Part shown: piece by piece, positions 25,926-36,278 of the stretch
Position numbering within the stretch: the stretch's first letter is position 1
How the letters are laid out: the number at the start of each line of letters is the position of its first letter
Assembly (NCBI RefSeq): GCF_049803795.1
Contig: NZ_JBNAGJ010000007.1
Span: 62,001-126,000, forward strand
Direction: 5' to 3'
Origin: Thalassobius sp002708925
GTDB lineage: Bacteria; Pseudomonadota; Alphaproteobacteria; Rhodobacterales; Rhodobacteraceae
Length of the DNA stretch: 64,000 nt
Notes under the pieces: model-generated
Seen by the model: only the letters and a program-made list of their open reading frames with translations
Database searches by the model: none
Told to the model about the DNA's origin: nothing
Position numbers and translations under genes: made by a program

Positions 25926-26123
25926 TCAGGCTGCGGTTGCCTCGAATCCGGCGTCCTTGATGGCCGCCAGCAGCGCGGCCGCGTCGTCGGCGCTGTCAAT
26001 CTCAACCGTGCGGGCGTCCATGTCGAATTCCAACAGGGCGGTCGGGTCGGCATCGGTCACGGATTTCTCGATTTTGGCGGTGCACTTGCGACAGTTCATA
26101 CCGGGGACGGCGAATGTGGGCAT
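25926..26123 (-). CDS. copZ: Copper chaperone, heavy-metal-associated domain (CopZ-like)
   Basis: This 65-residue protein is a single HMA ferredoxin-like domain with the metal-binding GMNCRKC motif close to the N-terminus. It should carry Cu(I) in the cytoplasm to the CopA pump encoded divergently. It is read leftward from its own CueR-type promoter (26146-26176), with AAGGAG ahead of the ATG. It converges on hypE with a 14-base gap. A much longer leftward frame runs through the same stop from inside copA; it is a shadow. Confidence 0.9.
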   Translation of the reverse strand: MPTFAVPGMNCRKCTAKIEKSVTDADPTALLEFDMDARTVEIDSADDAAALLAAIKDAGFEATAA

Positions 26124-26145
26124 TTTGAATCTCCTTATTGTCTGG

Positions 26146-26176
26146 CAGATGGGGCCTTCCAGTGGGGGAAGGTCAA
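26146..26176 (-). promoter_or_regulatory. CueR-type promoter and operator of copZ
   Basis: Read on the minus strand: -35 TTGACC, a 19-base spacer, -10 CATCTG. The spacer holds CCTTCC-CCCACT-GGAAGG, an inverted repeat of the form bound by CueR. The long 19-base spacer is the sign of MerR-family promoters that need the activator to untwist DNA. Confidence 0.85.
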
Positions 26177-26203
26177 GCGGTTTTCGAAATTTCACGCGGG
26201 GGC

Positions 26204-26234
26204 TTGACCTTCCATCTAGTGGAGCCCTTATCTG
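26204..26234 (+). promoter_or_regulatory. CueR-type promoter and operator of copA
   Basis: On the plus strand: -35 TTGACC (26204-26209), a 19-base spacer, -10 TATCTG (26229-26234). The spacer begins CTTCCATCTAGTGGAG, an imperfect version of the CCTTCC-N7-GGAAGG operator. It is the mirror of the copZ promoter 28 bases to the left. Confidence 0.85.
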
Positions 26235-26264
26235 AAAGGCCTGCACGGCACGGAAGGGTCCGAC

Positions 26265-28721
<2,457 letters not shown>

Positions 28722-28724
28722 CCC

Positions 28725-29120
28725 ATGAATATCGGAGAAGTCTCAGGCCGTTCGGGCCTGCCTGCGAAAACCATCCGCTATTACGAAGACATCGGATTGA
28801 TCCGGCCCGGCCGCTCGGCCAATGGCTATCGCAGCTTCAGCGAGGCCGACCTGCATAAACTGGCCTTCCTGGGCCGTTCGCGCGCGCTGGGGTTCAGCAT
28901 CGAGGATTGCCGAAACCTGCTGACGCTCTATGAGGATCGCAGCCGCGCCAGCGCGGATGTGAAGCAGATCGCCAAGGGCCATCTGGCGCGGATTGACGAC
29001 AAACTGGCCGAGCTACAGGAAATGCGCGCCACGCTGGCCGGGCTGGTCCATGCCTGTGCTGGCGATGACCGGCCCGACTGCCCGATCCTGGCCGATCTGG
29101 CGGCCAAGCAGGGCGGTTAA
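28725..29120 (+). CDS. cueR: Cu(I)-responsive MerR-family activator CueR
   Basis: This 131-residue regulator has the MerR HTH (MNIGEVSGRSGLPAKTIRYYEDIGLI), a long dimer helix and the Cu(I)-binding loop CAGDDRPDC. Its two cysteines (111 and 119) have the spacing of E. coli Cys112/Cys120, and Ser76 stands where monovalent-metal sensors have Ser77. It should activate both divergent promoters in the copZ-copA gap. Its 3' end overlaps the convergent flavin oxidoreductase gene by 4 bases. Confidence 0.93.
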   Translation: MNIGEVSGRSGLPAKTIRYYEDIGLIRPGRSANGYRSFSEADLHKLAFLGRSRALGFSIEDCRNLLTLYEDRSRASADVKQIAKGHLARIDDKLAELQEMRATLAGLVHACAGDDRPDCPILADLAAKQGG

Positions 29121-30094
29121 CGGCGGTAGCGCGCGACCTCGGCGTTCAGGCGGTCGGCGGCAGCGAAATACTCGTCGGCCAGCCGGTCCACCAGCTGCGC
29201 GGCGGGCACCACGTCCTTGACCGCGCCGATGCCCTGCCCCGAGCCCCAGATCGAGCTCCAGCTTTTGGGTTTCTCGGATCCGAAATCCATGTTCGACGGG
29301 TCCGAGCGTTCAAGGTTGTCCGGGTCCATCCCGGCTGCAGTGATCGAGGGCTTCAGGTAGTTGCCCCAGACGCCGGTGAACAGATCCGAATACACGATGT
29401 CCGAGGCCCCGGATTCGGTGATCATTTCTTTGTAACGGTCGGCGGCGTTGGCCTCGTGCGTGGCGATAAAGGCCGAGCCGGCATAGCCCCCATCGGCGCC
29501 CATGGCCTGCGCGGCCAGGATGGAATCGCCGCGGGCAATCGCGCCGGACAGGAACAGCGGGCCGTCAAACCATGCGCGGATTTCCTGGATCAGGGCCAGC
29601 GGCGACAGCGCACCGGCGTGCCCCCCGGCCCCGGCAGCGACGGCGATCAGCCCATCGGCGCCTTTCGCGATCGCTTTGCGGGCGAATTTATCGTTGATGA
29701 TGTCATGCAGCACCACGGCACCCACGGAATGCGCGGCCTCATAGACCCATTCCTGCGCGCCCAGCGAGGTGATCCAGACGGGCACCTTGTGTTTCACACA
29801 TAGCTCGACATCGCGTTCCAGACGGGGGTTTGACCGATGCACGATCTGGTTCACCGCAAAGGGCGCGGCGGGGCGGTCGGGGTTTTCGGCATTGTATTGC
29901 GCCAGCGTGTCGGTGATCCGGGCCAGCCATTCGTCCAGATCGTTGCCCTCTTTTTCGCGGGCGTTCAGCGCCGGGAAGGACCCGACAACGCCGGCCTTGC
30001 ACTGGGCGATCACCAGATCAGGGTTCGAGATGATGAACAGCGGGCTGCCAATCAGCGGAATACGCAGGTTTTGCAGAACGGGGGGCAGGGACAT
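29117..30094 (-). CDS. Nitronate monooxygenase-like FMN oxidoreductase
   Basis: This 325-residue TIM-barrel flavoprotein belongs to the 2-nitropropane dioxygenase/NMO group. It shows the phosphate-binding AVAAGAGGHAG segment, LFLSGAIARGDSILAAQAMGADGGYAGSAF, and the early PLIGSPLFIISNPDLVIAQCKAGVVGSFPALN. Such enzymes oxidise nitronates or, in catabolic clusters, act on unsaturated acyl-CoA or other small substrates. It is the last gene of the leftward CoA-metabolism operon, one base after the enoyl-CoA hydratase-like gene. Confidence 0.8.
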   Translation of the reverse strand: MSLPPVLQNLRIPLIGSPLFIISNPDLVIAQCKAGVVGSFPALNAREKEGNDLDEWLARITDTLAQYNAENPDRPAAPFAVNQIVHRSNPRLERDVELCVKHKVPVWITSLGAQEWVYEAAHSVGAVVLHDIINDKFARKAIAKGADGLIAVAAGAGGHAGALSPLALIQEIRAWFDGPLFLSGAIARGDSILAAQAMGADGGYAGSAFIATHEANAADRYKEMITESGASDIVYSDLFTGVWGNYLKPSITAAGMDPDNLERSDPSNMDFGSEKPKSWSSIWGSGQGIGAVKDVVPAAQLVDRLADEYFAAADRLNAEVARYRR

Positions 30095-30880
30095 TTATTT
30101 ACCTTCGAAGACAGGTTTGCGTTTCTGGATGAAGGCCTGAACGCCCTCTTGGAAATCGGCCGAGCGGGTCAGCGGGCCTTGGATCTGCGCCTCGGCGGTG
30201 AACGCATCCGAGAAGGACACATTGCTGATGCTGCGCAGGATTTTCTTGGCCCCAGAGGCGGCCAGCGGGGCGGCGGCGGCGATACGTTCGGCCAGCGCGC
30301 GGGTGTCTGCCTCCAGCTGATCTGCGGGGGACAGCTGATTGACCAGACCGTGCGTCAGGCATTCGTCCGCAGGGATTTTGCGGCCTTCGATGATGGCTTG
30401 CAGGGCGCGGTGGTATCCCATGCCCTTGAGCAGCAGCCAGGTGTTGCCCCCGTCCGGCACCAGCGAGATCGCGGCAAAAGCCATATAAAGCGAGGCATTT
30501 TCCGCCATCACCACCATATCGCAGTTCATCGCATAGGCCGCGCCGATTCCGGCGGCCGAGCCATGCACCTGCGCGATCCAGATTTTCGGCGAATTGGCGA
30601 TACCCATCAGCGAGGGGCGGTACTCGGCCTCAAGCATGTGGTCGGTGGGCATGGGGCCCAGACCGCCCTTCAGATCGGCGCCAGCGCAGAATCCGGGGCC
30701 CTCGCCCTTCAGGATGACCACGCGGATGTCGGGCATGGAGTCGATCCGGGCGACAGCCTGTATCAGGGCCAGGCGCATATCGCCATTCACGGCATTGAAC
30801 GCTTCGGGCCGGGTTAGGGTCAGGGTGGCAATCGCGCCATCTGTGTCGATCTTCAGAACGCCGTTGAAATCGTCGCTCAT
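30095..30880 (-). CDS. Enoyl-CoA hydratase/isomerase family protein (PaaG-like active site)
   Basis: This 261-residue crotonase-fold protein has an oxyanion-hole GFCAGADL and HGSAAGIGAAYAM. In place of the two catalytic Glu of hydratases (PEVxLGxxPGxGG) it reads AISLVPDGGNTWLL, which matches the PaaG-type isomerases and leaves one acidic residue, Asp143. An isomerase moving a double bond, or a hydratase on an unusual substrate, is more likely than ordinary crotonase activity. It belongs to the leftward operon between the racemase-like gene and the flavin oxidoreductase gene. Confidence 0.8.
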   Translation of the reverse strand: MSDDFNGVLKIDTDGAIATLTLTRPEAFNAVNGDMRLALIQAVARIDSMPDIRVVILKGEGPGFCAGADLKGGLGPMPTDHMLEAEYRPSLMGIANSPKIWIAQVHGSAAGIGAAYAMNCDMVVMAENASLYMAFAAISLVPDGGNTWLLLKGMGYHRALQAIIEGRKIPADECLTHGLVNQLSPADQLEADTRALAERIAAAAPLAASGAKKILRSISNVSFSDAFTAEAQIQGPLTRSADFQEGVQAFIQKRKPVFEGK

Positions 30881-30891
30881 GTGTTTCCTCC

Positions 30892-32019
30892 TCAGGTCAG
30901 GATGCCGTTTTCGCGCATCCTGGCAATGGTCTGCGCGTCATAGCCCAGCCGGGCCATCACGCTGTCTGTATCGGCCCCCGGCGCGGGCGGGCTGCCCACC
31001 GGATCGGGGCTGGAGCGGCTGAATTTCGGGGCAGGGGCCACCTGGGTGACGCCGTTCACATCCGTGAAAACGCCGCGCGCCTTCATATGCGGATGCTGAG
31101 GCGCCTCGGACCAGGTCAGGATCGGAGCCACACAGGCATCCGTGCCGTCGAAAATCTCCTCCCATTCGGCGCGGGTCTTGGTTTGGAAGACCTGAGCATA
31201 GGACGCATGGCGATCCAACCATGACGTTTCGTCGTTTTGGCTGGCCTTATGATCCTGGGGCAGGCCGGCCAGGTCCACCAGCTGCGCGAAAAATTGCGGC
31301 TCCAGCGGGCCGACCGAGACATATTTGCCATCGGCGCATTCATAGCTGCGATAGAAGGGCGCGCCGCCGTCCAGCCAGTTGCTTTCGCGTTGTTCAGACC
31401 AGCGGCCCATGGCGATCATCGAATGCACCAAGGCCATCAGCGCCGGCGCGCCATCCACCATCGCCGCGTCAATCACTTGCCCACGGCCAGAATGCTGGCG
31501 CTCATAGATCGCCGACAAGATCCCCAGCAGCAGGAACATCGTCCCGCCCGCGTAATCGGCCGCGATATTCATCGGGGGAATGGGGGGCTGATCCTTTTTG
31601 CCGATGGCGTGCAGAACGCCCGTCAGCCCCAGATAGTTGATGTCATGCCCGGCCATCTGCGCCATGGGGCCATCCTGCCCCCAGCCTGTCATTCGTCCAT
31701 ACACCAGCGTAGGGTTCGCGGTCAGGCAGGCATCCGGCCCCAGGCCCATGCGCTCCATTACGCCGGGGCGGAACCCCTCGATCAGGACGTCGGCGCGGGC
31801 GATCAAGGCCATGGCGGCCTCGATCCCTTCGGCGGATTTGAGGTTCAGCGCCACCGACAGCTTCCCCCGGTTGTTGATGTCGGCCGGGTTGGCCTTGCCG
31901 GATTTGCGGGTGATCAGAATGACTTCGGCCCCCAGATCGGCCAGGAATTGCCCGGCCAGAGGGGCAGGGCCCAGCCCCGCCATTTCCACCACCGTCAGCC
32001 CGGTCAGAGGTCCGCTCAT
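30892..32019 (-). CDS. CoA-transferase family III protein, alpha-methylacyl-CoA racemase-like
   Basis: This 375-residue member of the CaiB/BaiF family has the full racemase signature rather than that of a transferase: His125 in MAGHDINYL and Asp155 in NIAADYAGGT, which match His126 and Asp156 of the M. tuberculosis racemase. The start ELxGxxVVEMAGLGPAP-like region and the RGKLSVALNLKSAEG CoA-binding part are clear. It would interconvert 2-methylacyl-CoA epimers so that a branched acid can enter beta-oxidation. Its start overlaps the stop of the FadJ-like gene. Confidence 0.85.
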   Translation of the reverse strand: MSGPLTGLTVVEMAGLGPAPLAGQFLADLGAEVILITRKSGKANPADINNRGKLSVALNLKSAEGIEAAMALIARADVLIEGFRPGVMERMGLGPDACLTANPTLVYGRMTGWGQDGPMAQMAGHDINYLGLTGVLHAIGKKDQPPIPPMNIAADYAGGTMFLLLGILSAIYERQHSGRGQVIDAAMVDGAPALMALVHSMIAMGRWSEQRESNWLDGGAPFYRSYECADGKYVSVGPLEPQFFAQLVDLAGLPQDHKASQNDETSWLDRHASYAQVFQTKTRAEWEEIFDGTDACVAPILTWSEAPQHPHMKARGVFTDVNGVTQVAPAPKFSRSSPDPVGSPPAPGADTDSVMARLGYDAQTIARMRENGILT

Positions 32020-34163
32020 GCTGCCTGCTCCTGCGTGTTGCGTAGAATGTCAAACGCGCCGTCATTCAGCGCGAACCGTTCGCCATAGCGCGCGGCCAGT
32101 TTTGCCGCGCGGGCGGCAAAGGCGTCAATCCCGATGCCACGGATAAACTGGATCGCCCCGCCGGTATGGGCCGGGAAACCGATGGCGAAAATGCCGCCCA
32201 GGTTGGCCTCGACCTCAGAGCGCAGCACGTTTTCATTCAGGCAGCGCAGGGTTTCGATGGCCTGACGATACAGCAGCCGGTCAATCGCGTCGGGCACCGA
32301 GATGTCCGCATTGCCCTTGGAAAACTGGCTAAGCCCCGGCCACAGGGATTTGCCGCCACCGGGGGCGTACTCATAGAAGCCGCCGCCGTAATGACGCCCG
32401 CCGCGTCCCTGTTCGATCATCGCATCGCACACGGATTTCGAGGCCACGTTATGCCGCCCGAATCCGCTGTCCACGCCCAGACGCGCGTCCAGATCGGCAT
32501 GGGTCTTGGCCACTTTTTGCGACAACACCAACGAGGTCTCGTCATGCACCGCCAGCGGCCCCACGGGCATCCCCGCCAGCCAGGCGGCGCGCTCCACCGC
32601 GACGGGGGACATGCCATCCACCAGCAGCGCGATCCCCTCGTCCAGATAGGTGCCGAACACGCGGCTGGTAAAAAAGCCCCGACTGTCATTCACCACGATG
32701 GGCATATAGCCGATCTGCTGCACATAGTCGTAGGCCTTGCGCAGCGTGTCCTGGCTGGTCTTCTGGCCCATGATGATCTCGACCACCTTCATCTTGTCCA
32801 CGGGCGAGAAGAAATGCAGCCCGATGAACCGCGTGGGATCGGGGCAGTATTGCGCCAGAATGGAAATCGGCAGGGTCGAAGTGTTCGAGCCATAAATCCC
32901 GTCCGGTCCCAGTTGGGCAAAGGTTTCGGGGATGACCTGTTCCTTCAGGGCGATGTCCTCGAACACGGCTTCGATGATCAGATCGGTGCCGGCAAAGGCT
33001 GCGTTGTCGGTGGTGGGGGTGATCTGTGCCAGCAGGGCGGTTTTGCGCGCCTCATCCATACGGTGCCGTTTGATCCGTTTGTCCGCCAGCATCTCGCTAT
33101 AGGATTTGCCCTTTTCGGCGCGCGCCATGTCGGTGTCTTTCAGCGCCGTGGGCAGCCCCGCATTCGCGTGCGCCCAGGCAATGCCCGAGCCCATCATCCC
33201 CGCGCCCAGAATGGCTGCGTTTTGGGCTTTCCAGCGGTCACCCTGCGGGCGGATGGCGCCGGATTTGATCGCCTGCATCCCAAAGAAAAACGAGCGGATC
33301 GCCGCCTTGCATTCGGGCGTCATCACCAGCGCGCACAGCCCGCGGCTTTCGCTGCGCAGGGCGGCGTCATAGTCAATCCGCATCGAGTTCACGGCGATGT
33401 CCAGGATCTTCTCGGGGGCGGGCAGCAGCCCACGGGTTTTCGAATACAGAAACGCCGAAGAGCCGACGATCAGCTGCCGGATTTTCGGATGCAGCACATC
33501 CCCGCCCGGATAGCGAAAGCCCTTTTGATCCCAGGGCTGGGTGTGGCTGTCGGGGTTGGCCTTGATCCAGGCCTTGGCGGCGGGGATCAGATCATCAATA
33601 GCCGGAACGACCGCATCCACCATGCCGATTTTCAGCGCCTTTTGCGGCTTGACGGGCTTGCCCTCGGTCAGGTGGGGCAGGGCGGCCTCCAGCCCCAACA
33701 GCTTGGTCAGGCGCACCACCCCGCCCGCGCCGGGCAACAGGCCCAGAGTGACCTCGGGCAGGCCCACGATCGCGCCGGGAACATCCGCGATAATGCGGTG
33801 ATTACAGGCCAGGCACAGCTCGTACCCGCCGCCCAGGGCCGCGCCGTTGATGGCGGCGACAACGGGCACTTGCAGCTGTTCCAGCTCGCGGTAGGGGCGC
33901 TTGTTTTCCTCGATATAGTGCAGGGTTTCGGCGTCGGCCTTCTGGATGCCCAGGATCAGCCGCAGATCGCCCCCCGCAAAGAACGTCTTCTTGGCCGAGG
34001 CAAAGATCACCCCGGCCAGATCGTCCTCGGCGCGCAGACGCGCCAGCACGTCGTCCATGCCCGGCACATAGCGTTCGTTCATGGTGTTGGCGGACTGGCC
34101 CTGCGTGTCCATGGTCACGGTCACAATGCCGTCTGCGTCTTTTTCGTAAATGAAATCAGTCAT
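32016..34163 (-). CDS. Bifunctional enoyl-CoA hydratase / 3-hydroxyacyl-CoA dehydrogenase (FadJ/FadB-like)
   Basis: This 715-residue multifunctional enzyme has an N-terminal hydratase domain (about 1-190) with both catalytic Glu (AALGGGYELC and GLPEVTLGLLPGAGG). An NAD-binding dehydrogenase domain follows with AILGAGMMGSGIA (near 320) and the catalytic His in GLHFFSPVDKMKVVE. The C-terminal HCDH domains end the protein. I chose the ATG at 34163 (MTDFIYEKDADG) after a GAGGGGGA ribosome binding site; the frame extends 42 codons further but that part lies in the upstream thiolase gene. It carries out two steps of the beta-oxidation spiral. Confidence 0.92.
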   Translation of the reverse strand: MTDFIYEKDADGIVTVTMDTQGQSANTMNERYVPGMDDVLARLRAEDDLAGVIFASAKKTFFAGGDLRLILGIQKADAETLHYIEENKRPYRELEQLQVPVVAAINGAALGGGYELCLACNHRIIADVPGAIVGLPEVTLGLLPGAGGVVRLTKLLGLEAALPHLTEGKPVKPQKALKIGMVDAVVPAIDDLIPAAKAWIKANPDSHTQPWDQKGFRYPGGDVLHPKIRQLIVGSSAFLYSKTRGLLPAPEKILDIAVNSMRIDYDAALRSESRGLCALVMTPECKAAIRSFFFGMQAIKSGAIRPQGDRWKAQNAAILGAGMMGSGIAWAHANAGLPTALKDTDMARAEKGKSYSEMLADKRIKRHRMDEARKTALLAQITPTTDNAAFAGTDLIIEAVFEDIALKEQVIPETFAQLGPDGIYGSNTSTLPISILAQYCPDPTRFIGLHFFSPVDKMKVVEIIMGQKTSQDTLRKAYDYVQQIGYMPIVVNDSRGFFTSRVFGTYLDEGIALLVDGMSPVAVERAAWLAGMPVGPLAVHDETSLVLSQKVAKTHADLDARLGVDSGFGRHNVASKSVCDAMIEQGRGGRHYGGGFYEYAPGGGKSLWPGLSQFSKGNADISVPDAIDRLLYRQAIETLRCLNENVLRSEVEANLGGIFAIGFPAHTGGAIQFIRGIGIDAFAARAAKLAARYGERFALNDGAFDILRNTQEQAA

Positions 34164-34174
34164 GTCTGTCCCCC

Positions 34175-35383
34175 TCAGACCCGCTCGATGATCGAGGCAA
34201 TGCCCATGCCGCCGCCCACGCACATGCAGATTAGCGCGCGTTTCAAGTTCCGCCGTTCCAGCTCGTCCAGCATGGTGGACACAAGGCAACCGCCCGTCGC
34301 CCCCAAAGGATGCCCCATGGCGATGGCCCCGCCGACCACGTTCAGTTTTTCATCCGGCACGTTCAGATCGCGTTGCAATCGCAGGGCGACGGACGCAAAG
34401 GCCTCGTTAATCTCTACCAGGTCGATGTCGTCGATGGTCAGCCCGGCCTTGGCCAGGGCTTTTTCGGACGCCGGGCCGGGCCCCGTCAGCATGATCGTCG
34501 GATCGGTCGAGGTCAGCGCGATGGAAACCACCCGTCCGCGCGGGGTCAGGCCCAGGTCTTTGCCGACCTGCTGGTTGCCCAACATGATCAGAGAGGCCCC
34601 ATCCACAATCCCCGAGCTGTTGCCCGGCGTGTGCACATGGTTGATCTGCGCCACTTCGGGGTATTTGGCCAGCGCAACGGCATCGAACCCAAAGCCGCCC
34701 ATCGCCGCAAAAGACGGTTTCAGCGCCGCCAGTTTCTGCATGTCCGTGTCGGGCTTGATGAAGTCGTCGCGTTCCAGAATGACCACGCCGGTTTCGTCCT
34801 TCACCGGCACGACCGAGCGATCAAACCAGCCGCTATCCCGCGCATGGGCGGCGCGTTTTTGCGATTCCACGGCAAAGGCATCCACGTCATCGCGGCTCCA
34901 GCCCTCGATGGTGGCAATGAGATCGGCGCCGATCCCCTGCGGCACGAATCCCGTCTGAATCGCGGTGGCCGGATCCTCGGCAAAGGGCCCGCCGTCGGCG
35001 CCCATGGGCACGCGCGACATGGATTCGTAGCCGCCCGCGCAGACCAGATCCTCCCATCCGCTGGCCACTTTGGCGGCGGCGGTGTTGAACGTGTCCAGCC
35101 CGCTGGCGCAGAAACGGTTCACCTGCGCGCCGGCCACGTTTTCGGCCCAGCCGGCCTTTTGCAGCGCGATTTTCGGCAGGACCGAGCCCTGCTCCATCAC
35201 CGGGGCCACGCAGCCCATCATCAGATCGTCCACGCGGGACGTATCCAGATCGTGGCGCGATTGCATCTCGGTCAGCAGGGTGGTGACCAGATCAATCGGT
35301 TTGACCTCGTGCAGGGTGCCGTCTGCCTTACCTTTGGATCTGGGTGTGCGTATCGCGTCGTAAATATAGGCTGTTTGTGTCAT
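34175..35383 (-). CDS. Acetyl-CoA C-acyltransferase (thiolase)
   Basis: This 402-residue thiolase has the acyl-accepting Cys92 in NRFCASGLDTFN, the His motif GGAIAMGHPLGATG and the second active Cys in ICMCVGGGMGIA near the C-terminus. It cleaves 3-ketoacyl-CoA, completing the cycle run by the FadJ-like enzyme 11 bases downstream. It is the first enzyme gene of the leftward operon; the TetR gene lies just upstream in the same direction. Confidence 0.92.
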   Translation of the reverse strand: MTQTAYIYDAIRTPRSKGKADGTLHEVKPIDLVTTLLTEMQSRHDLDTSRVDDLMMGCVAPVMEQGSVLPKIALQKAGWAENVAGAQVNRFCASGLDTFNTAAAKVASGWEDLVCAGGYESMSRVPMGADGGPFAEDPATAIQTGFVPQGIGADLIATIEGWSRDDVDAFAVESQKRAAHARDSGWFDRSVVPVKDETGVVILERDDFIKPDTDMQKLAALKPSFAAMGGFGFDAVALAKYPEVAQINHVHTPGNSSGIVDGASLIMLGNQQVGKDLGLTPRGRVVSIALTSTDPTIMLTGPGPASEKALAKAGLTIDDIDLVEINEAFASVALRLQRDLNVPDEKLNVVGGAIAMGHPLGATGGCLVSTMLDELERRNLKRALICMCVGGGMGIASIIERV

Positions 35384-35408
35384 CTCGCTCCTCCTTCGAA
35401 TGACATCA

Positions 35409-36062
35409 TTAACCTAAGATGCCCTCGCGAATTGTGCCCTCTAACTGCACTTTGGAAAAATCCAGACGGGGCAGGGGATCAAATGGGATGGTCGAAAGCG
35501 TTCGGGCCTCTTCGGCCTCGATTCCGACCGAGCGCAGCATCAGTTCAGCCGTGTCACTGCCGGATTTGCGCCAGGTCATGATCCCCCCCAGCACCAGAGC
35601 CGTCGCGCCCATCACCGCGCCGCCTCCCAGCGCGGTAATCGAGTGTATCTGCGCCTCGCGATAGTGAAACCGCCCGCTGTCCAGCCCCTGACGCAGCAGC
35701 TGGTTGGGCATTTTGCCCCAGAATTTCCCCAGCCGCGGGTCAATCATGCCGAATTGCGCGATGAACAGGCCCCAGTCGCGCTCCTCGTGCACGCGGCGGA
35801 TGATCTTACGCAGGATCAGGGCCAGACGGGCGGCCGGGTCGGTCACATCCGTATCGGTGGCCCGCGCGGTCTGGCGCAGTTCCAGATACATCAGATCGCA
35901 CAGGATGCTGAACAGATCGTCGGGATTTTCGATGTTATTGTAGATAGTTCCGCGTGACAGGCCTGCCTCTTTGGCCAGATCGCTGATTGCGATCTGCCGG
36001 GAACCTTTTTCGGCAAATAGCCGCAATGCGGCGTGCAGGATGCGGGCATTGACGGTTTTCAT
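35409..36062 (-). CDS. TetR-family transcriptional regulator
   Basis: This 217-residue regulator has the TetR HTH at its N-terminus (ILHAALRLFAEKG..IAISDLAKEAGLSRGTIYNNIEN) and a helical ligand domain. I chose the ATG at 36062 because a pair of overlapping divergent promoters (36082-36119) lies just upstream. The in-frame ATG at 36119 would put the start inside them. By position it probably controls both the leftward beta-oxidation genes and the rightward liv operon, with an acyl-CoA as likely effector, as is usual for TetR proteins in such clusters. Confidence 0.8.
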   Translation of the reverse strand: MKTVNARILHAALRLFAEKGSRQIAISDLAKEAGLSRGTIYNNIENPDDLFSILCDLMYLELRQTARATDTDVTDPAARLALILRKIIRRVHEERDWGLFIAQFGMIDPRLGKFWGKMPNQLLRQGLDSGRFHYREAQIHSITALGGGAVMGATALVLGGIMTWRKSGSDTAELMLRSVGIEAEEARTLSTIPFDPLPRLDFSKVQLEGTIREGILG

Positions 36063-36081
36063 ATCCAGTCCATGATCACTG

Positions 36082-36119
36082 TTGACACAATTTGAACACG
36101 TGTGTTTATTTGAAGTCAA
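36082..36119. promoter_or_regulatory. Overlapping divergent promoters with palindromic operator core
   Basis: Plus strand: TTGACA (36082-36087), 17 bases, TTTATT (36105-36110). Minus strand: TTGACT (complement of 36114-36119), 17 bases, TTCAAA (complement of 36091-36096). Both spacers contain the palindrome ACACGTGT (36096-36103), flanked by two copies of ATTTGAA. This arrangement would let one TetR dimer shut off both directions. Confidence 0.65.
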
Positions 36120-36149
36120 TAGCGTTCATCGGTCATGGGAGGAGACAGA

Positions 36150-36278
36150 ATGGATGCGTGTATGAGTGGCCCTCAGATGGGGCCATTCCCGGCTATGCGC
36201 CGGGCGCTTCTGACCGTCCGTATTGCAGCTTCGATCTGGGAGAATCGTGCTGAGAAACGGAGGGTCCAATGGAACTGA
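36150..36278 (+). CDS. Possible 42-residue leader ORF overlapping livH
   Basis: An ATG at 36150 stands 5 bases after GGGAGGAG, the best ribosome binding site in this part. It opens a 42-codon frame with several Met (MDACMSGPQMGPFPAM...) that ends at 36276-36278, 7 bases past the livH ATG. It lies on the message from the 36082 promoter. It has no recognisable domain. It may couple translation to livH, or be a chance frame with a fortuitous ribosome binding site. Confidence 0.4.
   Translation: MDACMSGPQMGPFPAMRRALLTVRIAASIWENRAEKRRVQWN

Noticed and set aside
30095..30880. Enoyl-CoA hydratase-like protein as a dead enzyme
   Set aside because: The missing Glu pair is explained by a PaaG-type active site with Asp143, so loss of function is not supported.
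32166..34958. 930-codon open frame opposite the FadJ-like and thiolase genes
   Set aside because: Low-complexity His/Gln/Arg-rich translation with no domain; the opposite strand encodes intact conserved enzymes.
36063..36119. TetR start at the ATG at 36119
   Set aside because: It would place the start codon within the predicted divergent promoters and adds a Cys/Asn-rich segment not typical of the family.
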